Source of the DNA: Granulibacter bethesdensis CGDNIH1
Lineage (GTDB): Bacteria > Pseudomonadota > Alphaproteobacteria > Acetobacterales > Acetobacteraceae
DNA length: 64,000 bases
Assembly (NCBI RefSeq): GCF_000014285.2
Contig: NC_008343.2
Coordinates: forward strand, 1,080,501-1,144,500
Reading direction: 5' to 3'
Shown: positions 36,178 through 44,807 of the stretch, in pieces
How positions within the stretch are numbered: the stretch's first letter is position 1
Layout: each line of letters begins with the position of its first letter
Notes under the pieces: model-generated
The model's input: the letters and a program-made list of their open reading frames with translations, nothing else
What the model was told of the DNA's origin: nothing
Databases searched by the model: none
Translations under genes and position numbers: made by a program

Positions 36178-37137
36178 ATGACCGAATTTCCGCCTCGTCT
36201 GATTGGCGATATCGGGGGCACGAATGTCCGTTTCGCCCTGGCGATGGGGGAAGGCGTTATTGTGCATGAACACAAGCTGCCTGTCGCGGAATTCGACAGT
36301 CTGGAACTGGCGGCCAGAACCTATTTGCAGGCACGTGGTTCGCTCAGCCAGGAGGTGGAGGAAGCGGTGTTTGCCGTTGCGACACCGGTGAAGGGCGATG
36401 AAATCGCTTTTACCAACAATCCCTGGCGTTTCTCGATTCGTTCGACTGAAGCGGCACTGGGGCTGAAGAGGCTGGAAATCATCAATGATTTCGTAGCCCA
36501 GGCGGCCTCCATCCGGGTAACGCCTGATGAGGAAATGACGATCATCAAATCAGGTGAGGTCATGGAGCATCATCCCGCAGTAGTGATTGGGCCGGGGACC
36601 GGTCTCGGTATGGCCTTCATCCTGCGTCGCAAGGATGGAGAAGAGATCTTGGCCAGCGAAGGCGGCCACTGCACGTTCAGCCCGCGTGATGAAACCCAGA
36701 CCTTCATTCGCGATCAACTGGCGCGCGAATACGGCCATGTCTCGTCGGAGCGGCTGCTGTCCGGTCCGGGTTTGCTGGCTATGGCCAGAGCACTGGCGCA
36801 GCGTGCGGGCATTTCTCTGGCGCTTGGAAAACCGGCCGATGTCACAAGGCTGGCCGAGCAGGCGGCCTGTCCTGTCTGCCGGGAAGCAATCAAGGTTTTT
36901 TCTGCCGTGCTCGGCTCGGTGGCAGCGGATGCGGTGCTGAATTTAGTGGCTATTGGCGGGGTGTATCTGATTGGAAATGTCAGCAAAAGTCTGCGCGCCA
37001 TGATGGATTTCGATGCGCTGATTGAGGCGTTTCTGGAAAAAGGGCGGTTTCGTGCCCTGCTGGATGATGTACCGATCATGCAGGTAATGCGCTCCAACAC
37101 AGGTCTTCTGGGGGCGTCGGCCTGGCGCGGGCGCTGA
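36178..37137 (+). CDS. glk: Glucokinase
   Basis: Glk phosphorylates glucose with ATP. The bacterial ROK-unrelated glucokinase family is evident from LIGDIGGTNVRFALAMGEG, the substrate region FTNNPWRFSIRS, LEIINDFVAQAASI with the catalytic Asp, VVIGPGTGLGMAFI and ASEGGHCTFSPRDE. The C-terminal GGVYLIGNVSKSL is typical. ATG 36178 gives 319 residues, the family length; the frame is open further upstream but without similarity. It is monocistronic and divergent from the FrnE-like gene. Confidence 0.95.
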   Translation: MTEFPPRLIGDIGGTNVRFALAMGEGVIVHEHKLPVAEFDSLELAARTYLQARGSLSQEVEEAVFAVATPVKGDEIAFTNNPWRFSIRSTEAALGLKRLEIINDFVAQAASIRVTPDEEMTIIKSGEVMEHHPAVVIGPGTGLGMAFILRRKDGEEILASEGGHCTFSPRDETQTFIRDQLAREYGHVSSERLLSGPGLLAMARALAQRAGISLALGKPADVTRLAEQAACPVCREAIKVFSAVLGSVAADAVLNLVAIGGVYLIGNVSKSLRAMMDFDALIEAFLEKGRFRALLDDVPIMQVMRSNTGLLGASAWRGR

Positions 37138-37330
37138 AATCACAGACTCGTTTCAGATGGAGTCGAGGCGCTGGGTAATTTTATTGCGTGTTATTGGGTC
37201 AGGACGAATGTCCCATGCGGAAACTCAATAATAAATGAAACGCAATGCATGCATGAATTTTTGATATTGAATGCCTCTCCTAAATAGTCTCATGCTCCCC
37301 TTGTCGCTTCGTCCCGACCAGTGACGGAAC

Positions 37331-37354
37331 AGGGGAAGGAATATTCCTTCCCCT
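37331..37354. repeat. Perfect 24-bp palindrome upstream of a small membrane peptide gene
   Basis: The half AGGGGAAGGAAT is followed directly by its exact complement. It lies 48 bases before the ATG at 37403 in the 265-base spacer after glk. It could be an operator or, in RNA, a hairpin in the leader; no T-run follows, so it does not look like a terminator of glk. Confidence 0.65.
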
Positions 37355-37402
37355 ACTGCCACCGGACAAATGGATGAGGTTCCAGCAAGGGAGTGCCATT
37401 CG

Positions 37403-37579
37403 ATGGCCATGCAACTTTCTTCTTACGCTTCCGGTTTTATGCACAGCCCCGTGCGCAGCAGTGTGACAGCGTCTTCTCCGGAACAGAAAGACGCGCTGAA
37501 GCAAGCTTTGCTGTTTGTTTTTGCAATTCAGACACCGATATGGGCAGCTCTCTATTTGCTGTTCAGCGCTGGGCTGTAA
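37403..37579 (+). CDS. Small single-pass membrane peptide, unknown
   Basis: The frame encodes 58 residues: a polar, Ser-rich N-terminal half (residues 1-30, including SSPEQKDALKQ) and one C-terminal hydrophobic helix (ALLFVFAIQTPIWAALYLLF) ending three residues later. AGGGAG lies 9 bases before the ATG. No family was recognised. A longer frame from 37370 is possible. It lies between glk and the convergent nickel/cobalt permease gene, with an upstream palindrome. Its reality rests on the ribosome-binding site and the clean transmembrane helix. Confidence 0.45.
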   Translation: MAMQLSSYASGFMHSPVRSSVTASSPEQKDALKQALLFVFAIQTPIWAALYLLFSAGL

Positions 37580-37625
37580 GAGAAGAGAGAGGAAGACTTA
37601 TCTTTTCCCCCTTCGACCGGAGCTT

Positions 37626-38708
37626 TTAGTTGCCTGGCGATCTTTCCTGCCTGTGGGCAGAGTTATCGAGGTCGGCAAGACGGTAGGCCAGGGCAGAAAG
37701 AAGCCAGATCACAATAAAGACGCCAACGATGAGAAAGCCGAAATCGGCCAGATCATCGTTCAGGGATGCAATATCTTGCCAGATCGTCCCGCGGAGATGC
37801 AGATGCGCGCCGATCAGACCGAGTGTTTCAACCGATCCGATGAGCAGGGCTACAGTGATGGATATGGCCGTCATGGTAATATTGTACCATAGTTTCCGCT
37901 GCGGATTGCTGAAAGCCCATCCGTAAGCACCAGCCATCAAGCTGCTGTCGAGCGTATCGACCAGCGTCATACCGGTGGTAAACAGGGCTGGAAAGATCAT
38001 GATTTCCCAAGCCGGGATACCTCCCGCACGCTGTGTGGCGGTGATGCCGAGCAGCCCGATTTCGGTGGCGGTATCAAATCCCAGCCCGAACAGCACCCCC
38101 AACGGATAGAGGTGCCATGGCTGGCTGATGCGCTCGAACACCGGACGGCAGAGGCGGCTTAGAAGGCTGCTTTTGTCCAGCGCGTCATTCAATGCCGCCT
38201 GACTCATTGTTTGCTGGCGAGCGTTACGAAACTGCTGCCACAGCGTGCGCAGGATCATCAGATTGGCAACGGCAATACACAGCAGAAATACGGCCGAGGT
38301 CAGTGTGCCGACAGTGCCGCCGAAAAAGCGAATATTCTCCAGTAAAGTCTGAAATTGCTGTGCCGAGACTGCAATCAGCGCACAGGCCAGCACCACAATG
38401 GTGGAGTGCCCGAGCGAGAACCATAATCCTGTGCGGTGAGGCTGAATGCCCGCCTGCATCAGACGGCGTACGGTATTGTCGATGGCGGCAATATGATCGG
38501 CATCCAGCGCATGCCGCAGCCCGAAAATCCAGGCCAGGAATGCTGTTCCAAGCAGTACAGGTCGGGTGGCAAAAGCCTGCCAGGCGATCAGCCAGACCAG
38601 CCCGTTCACGGCGATCAAAGCGGTATGGAGCAGGAGAATGCTGCGCGGGATGGTACGAAGATAAAGAAAGAATGGCGGCATGGGGTCATGCAATGATCCC
38701 GCCGCCAT
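37626..38708 (-). CDS. NiCoT family nickel/cobalt permease
   Basis: The protein is a high-affinity nickel or cobalt permease (HoxN/NixA/NhlF family) with about eight transmembrane helices. The signature RHALDADHIAAIDN lies in helix 2, with SLGHSTIVVLAC, LGFDTATEIGLLG and LFTTGMTLVDTLDSSLM as further conserved blocks. The substrate cannot be told from sequence. ATG 38708 is chosen; TTG 38717 and ATG 38681 are alternatives. No urease, hydrogenase or cobalamin gene or riboswitch lies adjacent. Confidence 0.92.
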   Translation of the reverse strand: MAAGSLHDPMPPFFLYLRTIPRSILLLHTALIAVNGLVWLIAWQAFATRPVLLGTAFLAWIFGLRHALDADHIAAIDNTVRRLMQAGIQPHRTGLWFSLGHSTIVVLACALIAVSAQQFQTLLENIRFFGGTVGTLTSAVFLLCIAVANLMILRTLWQQFRNARQQTMSQAALNDALDKSSLLSRLCRPVFERISQPWHLYPLGVLFGLGFDTATEIGLLGITATQRAGGIPAWEIMIFPALFTTGMTLVDTLDSSLMAGAYGWAFSNPQRKLWYNITMTAISITVALLIGSVETLGLIGAHLHLRGTIWQDIASLNDDLADFGFLIVGVFIVIWLLSALAYRLADLDNSAHRQERSPGN

Positions 38709-38741
38709 TCTTGTCAACTATGGATGCAGAAAAGCGGCGCC

Positions 38742-39059
38742 TCAGCGCTTTCTGACAAACTCGGCGCGGAGCACCAATCCCTTGATCGTATCGTGTTTGC
38801 AGTCGATTTCCTGCGGGTCACCGGTCAGACGGATGGATCTGATCACGGTGCCGCGTGGCAGGGTCTGGTTGGCACCCTTGACTTTCAGATCCTTGACGAG
38901 CGTCACGCTGTCCCCATCGGCCAGAATATTGCCGACTGCATCTTTCACCTGAACCGTTTCATCCTGCACGGGGGCAGCAGCTTTCCGGGCGGCTTCTGCG
39001 GCACTGATCCACTCGCCGCTGGCCTCGTCATAGATATAATCTTCGTTCTGATCGGGCAT
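38742..39059 (-). CDS. PhnA/YjdM-like protein lacking the zinc ribbon
   Basis: The C-terminal 65 residues match the PhnA (YjdM) domain: VKDAVGNILADGDSVTLVKD, LKVKGANQTLPRGTVIRSIR, EIDCKHDTIKGLVLRAEFV. The family normally begins with a zinc ribbon of four cysteines; here that part is replaced by an acidic segment (DQNEDYIYDEASGEWISAAE) that keeps the spacing of aromatic residues but has no cysteine. ATG 39059 (105 residues) is chosen; a GTG at 39071 is possible. The role of PhnA is unclear even in E. coli. It lies between the NiCoT and opgH genes on the same strand. Confidence 0.78.
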   Translation of the reverse strand: MPDQNEDYIYDEASGEWISAAEAARKAAAPVQDETVQVKDAVGNILADGDSVTLVKDLKVKGANQTLPRGTVIRSIRLTGDPQEIDCKHDTIKGLVLRAEFVRKR

Positions 39060-39092
39060 CGTAAAATTCACTTCTTCAAAGACGGATAGGGT

Positions 39093-41237
39093 TCAGGACT
39101 GGCGATCCGGCAGGGAAACCAGGCCATCCAGAGCGTCAACATCATTCAAAGCAGCGCTTTTCTCTGCTCGACTGAGAGAGGTAAGCGCGTGAGTCAGTGT
39201 ATCGGCCTCCGCAATTTTGACGCGGGCCACCAGGATGTTGGCATCGACTGGATCAATGCGCGGTCGGCGCGGGGGGGGCAGCATTGCCCGATGTGCGGCC
39301 AGCAGGGTCTGGTCGGTACGGAGACGGATGACGGCTTCCATCTCCGGAGCATCGGCAAGGGAATGATAGATCTCTCCGGCGCGAACCAGAGCACGAGGAG
39401 GATTGCATTCCTCGGGGATCAGCAGCAGGCCCAGCCGACGCAGAGCCATCCCGGCGGCGCGGTTTCCGGTCAGGCTGACAAGGGGGATGGCCAGCGCCAT
39501 GCCGACCACAACCGGCGTCATCCACAGAAAAAGCGGGAAGGAGACGAGCATGGCTGCCCCGCCCAGCACCAGACCGAAGACGGTATGCTGCCAGTATGTC
39601 TGAATGACCACACGCAGGGGAATGCTGCCGTCGTCCCGTCTCTGTGCGTTCCAGCCGCTATCACGCCCGGCGAGAATGGAGGCGACACCCATGGACTGGA
39701 TCAGCATGGCAATGGGGGCGATCAGGCCGCCAATGACCGTCTCGATCAGCATACTGAGGACCAGACGGATCGCCCCGCCGCAGCCGCGTCGCTCGGAACC
39801 ATTCAGCATGGTGACGATGCAACCCAGAACTTTGGGGGCCAGCAGTAATCCCATGGTGCCGATGAACACATACATGGCCAGCACGGGGTCGACGGAAGGC
39901 CAGTGGGGGAACAGAGCCCGTCCCTGATGCGGGAAATACTCTGGCCGCACAAAAATACTCTCCAGGGAGATCAGAATGCCCAGCACCAGAAACAGCAACC
40001 ATAAAGGTGCCGTGATATAGGAGCCGATCCCCATTGCCATATGCACCCGGCTGATCCAGTGCAGATCACGGGCAGGCAGAATCTTGGCGTGCTGTAGATT
40101 CCCCTGACACCAGCGACGGTCACGAATGGCGATGTCGGTCAGGGAAGGCGGGCTTTCCTCATAGCTTCCGGCCAGAGCAGGCAGCATGTGAATGGCCCAG
40201 CCGCCGCGCCGCATCAGCGCCGCTTCGACAAAATCATGGCTCAGCACATGGCCGCCAAAGGGCTTGCGACCGCTCAGATGCGGCAGCCCTGCCTGTTCGG
40301 CAAAGGCCTTGGTGCGGATCACCGCATTATGGCCCCAGTAATTGCCTTCGGAGCCATGCCACCAGGCAATGCCATGAGCGATCAGCGGACCATAGACCCT
40401 GCCTGCAAATTGCTGCATGCGGGCGAAAAGAGTGCGGCCATTGACGATCACGGGCAGGGTCTGGATCAACCCGATGCGATCATGCTGTTCCATAGCGGCG
40501 GTCATGCGGACGATGGTGTCGCCTTCCATCACACTATCGGCATCCAGCACCAGCATCTGACGGTACGCACCGCCCCAGCGGCGGACCCATTCACCGATAT
40601 TGCCGGCTTTGCGCTCGATGTTTTTGGCGCGGCGGCGATAGTAGATGTTTTCGCCGCCGCCCACCCGTTGGCGCAGGGCCAGAAAAGCCTGTTCCTCCTC
40701 AATCCACACGTCAGGGTCGGTCGTGTCGCTCAGGATAAAAACATCGAAAGCCGCCATGCGTCCGGTGGCCTGAAGGCTCTCATAAATTCCCTGCAAGCCA
40801 GCGGTCACGCGGGCCGGGCTTTCATTATAGCAGGGCATCAGAATGGCGGTGCGATGGTGCAGCTCCGGCAACGGTCCATCACGATGTACGCCCAGTCCCA
40901 GCCCGCCATCGCGGCCCAGCATGGAGGCGAAACCACCCAGCGCACTCATGAAAGACAATGCGATCCAGGCGAACAGAATCACGAACAGCACGACCAGCAC
41001 GACACCGAGTGTGGTTGTAACACTGGCATTCAGCACGCGATTCATTTCATAGGCCGCGCCAATGGTCAGCAGCACTGTGCCGAGAAAAACGAACAGACGC
41101 CGCAGCGCCAGACCACGCGGTGCGGTCAGTGGCCTTTGCCCGGCCAGAGGGCCGGTTGCGGGTGAGTCCAGCCGTTGCACCGGCATATCAATGGGGGATT
41201 CTGACGGTAAGAAGGGGGGCGAGCCGATTGCCGACAT
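39093..41237 (-). CDS. opgH: Glucans biosynthesis glucosyltransferase OpgH (MdoH)
   Basis: OpgH is the inner-membrane family-2 glycosyltransferase that polymerises beta-1,2 glucan from UDP-glucose for osmoregulated periplasmic glucans. Two N-terminal helices (LFVFLGTVLLTIGAAYEM and VVLVVLFVILFAWIALSFM) precede the catalytic domain with ILMPCYNESPARVTAGLQG, MLVLDADSVMEGDTIV and the RDRRWCQGNLQHAKI motif. A multi-helix C-terminal part follows. ATG 41237 lies two bases after the opgG stop; a GTG overlapping that stop (41243) is also possible. opgG and opgH form one transcript. Confidence 0.94.
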   Translation of the reverse strand: MSAIGSPPFLPSESPIDMPVQRLDSPATGPLAGQRPLTAPRGLALRRLFVFLGTVLLTIGAAYEMNRVLNASVTTTLGVVLVVLFVILFAWIALSFMSALGGFASMLGRDGGLGLGVHRDGPLPELHHRTAILMPCYNESPARVTAGLQGIYESLQATGRMAAFDVFILSDTTDPDVWIEEEQAFLALRQRVGGGENIYYRRRAKNIERKAGNIGEWVRRWGGAYRQMLVLDADSVMEGDTIVRMTAAMEQHDRIGLIQTLPVIVNGRTLFARMQQFAGRVYGPLIAHGIAWWHGSEGNYWGHNAVIRTKAFAEQAGLPHLSGRKPFGGHVLSHDFVEAALMRRGGWAIHMLPALAGSYEESPPSLTDIAIRDRRWCQGNLQHAKILPARDLHWISRVHMAMGIGSYITAPLWLLFLVLGILISLESIFVRPEYFPHQGRALFPHWPSVDPVLAMYVFIGTMGLLLAPKVLGCIVTMLNGSERRGCGGAIRLVLSMLIETVIGGLIAPIAMLIQSMGVASILAGRDSGWNAQRRDDGSIPLRVVIQTYWQHTVFGLVLGGAAMLVSFPLFLWMTPVVVGMALAIPLVSLTGNRAAGMALRRLGLLLIPEECNPPRALVRAGEIYHSLADAPEMEAVIRLRTDQTLLAAHRAMLPPPRRPRIDPVDANILVARVKIAEADTLTHALTSLSRAEKSAALNDVDALDGLVSLPDRQS

Positions 41238-41239
41238 GA

Positions 41240-42775
41240 TCACGGCGTCCAACGGAACATCCAGCTTTCGGTCAGAGGCTGATTATCCTTGGATAATCTG
41301 GCGGTGACCTCGACCAGTTTCTCACCGCCGGGGACCAGCTCAAAACCGATCCGCCAACCGCCAATATCCGGATTGGGTTCAGAGAAGATATTGCGGATTT
41401 GTCCGGCAGAGGCATGCACCTCCACATTCGGCGGCTGGGCTGTGGTGAGGGATTTGACCGCATCGCCGGTGAAGTCGATCACATATTCGCGCCCCTGCTT
41501 GTCGTCGGCCAGGCCGGAACGTGTATCGGCAACCCGCGCCAGCTTGGTGGGCCAGGGCGTATCCCAGCCCCAATGCATGCGATAGGTGAAGTTATACTCG
41601 CCCTTGGCCGCCAGTTTTTCCTTGGGCCGCCAGAAGCTGACGATATTGTCGTTTACCTCATTCGGAGTAGGGATTTCGACCAGATCGATCGATCCCTGTC
41701 CCCAGTCACCGATGGTTTCGATCCACAGGCTGGGGCGCTTTTCATAGCGCAGGGCGAGATCCTGATAGTCGGCAAAGGCACGCTTCCGCTGCATCAACCC
41801 GAAGCCGCGTGTATTGCCATCGGCAAACGCACTGAACTGAAGATCACGGGGGTTCACCAAAGGACGCCAGATCTGATCCCCATTGCCGACCCAGATCGAC
41901 AGACCTTCGCTGTCATGCGCCGCCGGCCGCCAATCATCGACGCCTTCACGGTCGTCGAAGTCGAAATCGAACATGCTGGTCATGGTCGCCAGACCGGGCT
42001 CAGTAATATCGACGCGGGGATAAAGGGTGCTTTCCACATCGAACACCGTTGTATCACCCGGATGGATGGTAAAGCGGTAAGCCCCTGTGGTACTGCGTGT
42101 GTCAAGCAGCGCATGAACGACGATGCTGTGGCTGTCCGGGCGCGGCTTTTCCAGCCAGAAAGTGCGGAAGGCGGCGAATTCCTCGCCTTTGGGATTGCCA
42201 GTGCCGATTGCCAGACCACGGGCTGAAAGACCGTAAACCTGGCCTTTTGCGACCGCACGGAAATAGCTTGCCCCCAGAAACACCACGCATTCATCATAAT
42301 AATCCGGGCGGTTGATCGGGGCATGAATACGGAACCCGGCGAAACCCAGATTGCCGGTCACGCGCAGTTTCTGGTCTTCATACTCGAATAGGTCGGGATT
42401 GAACGCGACAGGGCGTGACTGCCCATCCGAGACCTCATTGATCTCGACCTTCTGCTCGAACAGGTATCCGCGATGGATCAGTTCTACACGGAACGGCAGA
42501 TTGTCGTTCCGCCACAGCGCGCGGTCTTTCTGAAAGCGAATGCTACGCCACTGGTCCCAGCTCAGCTTGCTGACAACAGTTGGAAGATTGGTCTCGGGGG
42601 GCTGATAGGGCTTTCGGCTCAGTTCCTGCGCAATCCGGCGTACAGTTGATGCATCGAACGGGGTGGAAGCGGGCTGATGAGGAGCGGATTCTGCTGCGGC
42701 GGGATTGGAATGGCTGCCGAGGGCGGCAATCATTGTAAGAGAGGCAGAGCCTTTCATCAGGGCACGACGCTGCAC
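41240..42775 (-). CDS. opgG: Periplasmic glucan biosynthesis protein OpgG/OpgD type, Tat exported
   Basis: OpgG/OpgD act in the periplasm on the glucan made by OpgH. The 511-residue protein has blocks typical of the family: FDASTVRRIAQELSRKPYQ, LSWDQWRSIRFQKDRALW, CVVFLGASYFRAVAKGQVYG and YNFTYRMHWGWDTPW. The start at GTG 42775 follows AGGAAG closely and gives the signal MQRRALMKGSASLTMIAALG, a twin-arginine type signal with Ala-x-Ala cleavage near residue 30; Tat export is known for OpgD. A longer start at 42808 would bury this signal. It overlaps or abuts opgH. Confidence 0.9.
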   Translation of the reverse strand: MQRRALMKGSASLTMIAALGSHSNPAAAESAPHQPASTPFDASTVRRIAQELSRKPYQPPETNLPTVVSKLSWDQWRSIRFQKDRALWRNDNLPFRVELIHRGYLFEQKVEINEVSDGQSRPVAFNPDLFEYEDQKLRVTGNLGFAGFRIHAPINRPDYYDECVVFLGASYFRAVAKGQVYGLSARGLAIGTGNPKGEEFAAFRTFWLEKPRPDSHSIVVHALLDTRSTTGAYRFTIHPGDTTVFDVESTLYPRVDITEPGLATMTSMFDFDFDDREGVDDWRPAAHDSEGLSIWVGNGDQIWRPLVNPRDLQFSAFADGNTRGFGLMQRKRAFADYQDLALRYEKRPSLWIETIGDWGQGSIDLVEIPTPNEVNDNIVSFWRPKEKLAAKGEYNFTYRMHWGWDTPWPTKLARVADTRSGLADDKQGREYVIDFTGDAVKSLTTAQPPNVEVHASAGQIRNIFSEPNPDIGGWRIGFELVPGGEKLVEVTARLSKDNQPLTESWMFRWTP

Positions 42776-42901
42776 GAATCTTCCTTTCGACAGATTACGA
42801 TGGACCATTTAGTCAGATACCATGGTCCTACACGAAACAGGAAGAAGAGGCATCAGCCCCCAATTTAAGTGGGGCCTCAGTTCGGGCCGTGCTGTCAAGC
42901 C

Positions 42902-43489
42902 TCAGCTGCGTTCTTCGTTTCCGCTGCCGCTGGCACGGGGTGCCCTTGCCCGCGGCTCCATCTGTCGCCGCGTGAAGAAGGTGGCGATATCGGCAAGCTC
43001 CAGAAATTCATCAGCCTGACGGCGGAGATCATCGGCGATCATAGGGGGGGAGGTTCGGATGGAGGAAACGACGGAAACCCGCACGCCCTTCCGTTGCACG
43101 GCTTCGACCACGCGTCGGAAATCAGCATCGCCGCTGAACAGGACGGCATGATCAATCCGGTCGGCGATTTCCATCATATCGACGGCCAGCTCGATATCCA
43201 TATTGCCCTTGATTCGGCGGCGACCGGAGGAATCCGTGAATTCTCTGGCCGGCTTGGTAACCAGATTATAGCCGTTATAAGCAAGCCAGTCTGTCAACGG
43301 CTTGAGGGGAGAATATTCTTCCGTTTCAAGAACAGCTGAGTAATAATATGCACGCACAAGTTGAGAGCGACTGCGGAAAGTTGACAGCAAATTGCGATAG
43401 TCGACCTCAAAGCCCAGGTTCCGGGATGCCGAATAGAGGTTAGCGCCATCTATAAAGAGCGCTATTCTCTCGGTCGGTAGGAAATGCAT
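42902..43489 (-). CDS. NYN domain protein (LabA/DUF88 family), putative RNase
   Basis: The PIN-like NYN fold binds metal and cleaves RNA in characterised relatives. Conserved acidic residues are visible: IALFIDGANLYSASRNLGFE at the start, KGNMDIELAVDMMEIADRID in the middle and AVLFSGDADFRRVVEAVQRKG towards the end. The tail is basic (RRQMEPRARAPRASG). The ATG at 43489 begins a family-typical N-terminus; ATG 43522 would add 11 residues. The cellular target is unknown. It is divergent from folK. Confidence 0.83.
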   Translation of the reverse strand: MHFLPTERIALFIDGANLYSASRNLGFEVDYRNLLSTFRSRSQLVRAYYYSAVLETEEYSPLKPLTDWLAYNGYNLVTKPAREFTDSSGRRRIKGNMDIELAVDMMEIADRIDHAVLFSGDADFRRVVEAVQRKGVRVSVVSSIRTSPPMIADDLRRQADEFLELADIATFFTRRQMEPRARAPRASGSGNEERS

Positions 43490-43648
43490 ACTCTTGAATA
43501 TCCTTGGCTTATAAGACGGCATGATGAGGTTCAGCCGTGTGGCGGAATCTTTACCATGTATCGGTGCTATGCTGACCTTTAAACGACAATGAGGGGCATT
43601 TACAATGCACAAGCCTGCAGCATACGGCGATTTGATGAGCATATAAAA

Positions 43649-44146
43649 ATGATTTTAATAGCACTCGGGGCAAATCTGCCGAATTCAGATGGTATGCCAG
43701 CCATCGAAACCTGCCGCCAGGCGGTGGCACGGCTGGGCGAGTTGCCCGGTCTGACTCTGGAAGCCTGCTCCCGTTGGTATCTGACGGCACCGATGCCGCC
43801 TTCCGGTCAGCCTGATTACGTAAATGGTGTAGCCCGCCTGTCCGGTGAAATCGATCCCGAGCGCCTTTTGGCATGGTTGCAGGAGATCGAGGCGCGCAAT
43901 GGCCGTGTCCGTACGGTTCCCAATGCTCCTCGCACACTTGACCTTGATATTATCGATATGGATGGGATGGTCAGGTCCGCCCCTGATCCTATTCTGCCCC
44001 ACCCAAGGGCGACAGAGCGTGCTTTTGTCCTGACGCCGCTGCGGGATGTGTGTCCAGACTGGATTGATCCCGTCAGTGGTAAAACGGTTGATGATCTGCT
44101 GGATGCGTTGCCGCCACAGGGAATAAGACCGGCTGATTCTGACTGA
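43649..44146 (+). CDS. folK: 2-amino-4-hydroxy-6-hydroxymethyldihydropteridine diphosphokinase
   Basis: FolK pyrophosphorylates the pterin in folate synthesis, using ATP. The 165-residue protein has ILIALGANLPNS, TAPMPPSGQPDYVNGVARLS and the signature RTLDLDIIDMDGM with the metal-binding aspartates, then LPHPRATERAFVLTPLRDV. ATG 43649 begins at the first strand. It precedes rpoZ by 121 bases. No other folate gene is adjacent. Confidence 0.94.
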   Translation: MILIALGANLPNSDGMPAIETCRQAVARLGELPGLTLEACSRWYLTAPMPPSGQPDYVNGVARLSGEIDPERLLAWLQEIEARNGRVRTVPNAPRTLDLDIIDMDGMVRSAPDPILPHPRATERAFVLTPLRDVCPDWIDPVSGKTVDDLLDALPPQGIRPADSD

Positions 44147-44194
44147 TCCGTTTCAGCGGAAAGGCTGATCCGCGTCAGCAGATGCCTGCTCCGG

Positions 44195-44223
44195 TTGCCT
44201 GGGAAGGGAGGCTGCTTTATAGG
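44195..44223 (+). promoter_or_regulatory. Candidate sigma-70 promoter of rpoZ
   Basis: TTGCCT (44195-44200), a 17-base spacer and TATAGG (44218-44223) form a reasonable promoter about 45 bases before the rpoZ start. Confidence 0.4.
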
Positions 44224-44267
44224 TAATCCCTTCGCTTCAGTAAGTTTGTGTTTTGGGAGGTCGCCGC

Positions 44268-44663
44268 ATGGCGCGCGTCACCGTTGAAGATTGCGTCGAA
44301 AAGGTGCCCAACCGGTTCGAACTGGTTCTGCTGGCCGCCCATCGTGCCCGCTGCATCAGCCGTGGCGAGGAACTGACCATTGATCGTGACAACGATAAGA
44401 ACCCGGTGGTCGCACTCCGTGAAATTGCTGATGAGACGGTGACCACCACTGGATTGCATCAGGATCTGATGAAGTCACTTTCCCGCGCGCCGGAGCCGGA
44501 ACCCGCGGATGAAGAAGTCCTCGATCTGATCCCGACCGAGCAGAATATCTTTGGCCTGCAGGATGTTTCTGCCGAGGAAGAAGCTCATTCCAGTGCGGCC
44601 GATCTCTCATCCGATGAGATGGAAGCTGCGATTGAGGCCGAACTTGGCGGTCGTCGTCGCTGA
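44268..44663 (+). CDS. rpoZ: RNA polymerase omega subunit
   Basis: Omega helps assemble RNA polymerase and forms part of the ppGpp site. The N-terminal half is canonical: [54 protein letters not shown]. The acidic C-terminal half (to 131 residues) is long, as in alphaproteobacteria. ATG 44268 has GGGAGG 7-8 bases upstream; an extension to 44253 is not needed. It lies directly upstream of the ppGpp synthetase gene, the usual order. Confidence 0.96.
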   Translation: MARVTVEDCVEKVPNRFELVLLAAHRARCISRGEELTIDRDNDKNPVVALREIADETVTTTGLHQDLMKSLSRAPEPEPADEEVLDLIPTEQNIFGLQDVSAEEEAHSSAADLSSDEMEAAIEAELGGRRR

Positions 44664-44725
44664 TTGATGGGCTGATTACGGCATTATTAACCCTGATTTG
44701 CTGAAATCATTGCGTCGCGTGCAAG

Positions 44726-44759
44726 GGACACCCTTATAATAAATGTTCAACGGGTGTCC
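44726..44759 (+). promoter_or_regulatory. Candidate promoter of rel/spoT inside an inverted repeat
   Basis: A perfect -10 box TATAAT (44735-44740) lies in the 18-base loop of an 8-bp inverted repeat (GGACACCC 44726-44733, GGGTGTCC 44752-44759). A possible -35 TTGCGT at 44710 is 19 bases away, longer than ideal. The repeat could be an operator or a leader hairpin. Confidence 0.4.
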
Positions 44760-44807
44760 TGAGTCGTACGGAGTCTCGTCCGGCCTGGGCCAGAGCGGGG
44801 CCACAGA

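Noticed and set aside
40188-41165. 325-codon open frame antisense to opgH
   Set aside because: His/Gln-rich shadow of a GC-rich membrane protein gene; no start signal.
42856-42875. Short GCCCC/GGGGC hairpin after the start region of opgG
   Set aside because: Only five base pairs with a long loop; easily a chance match.
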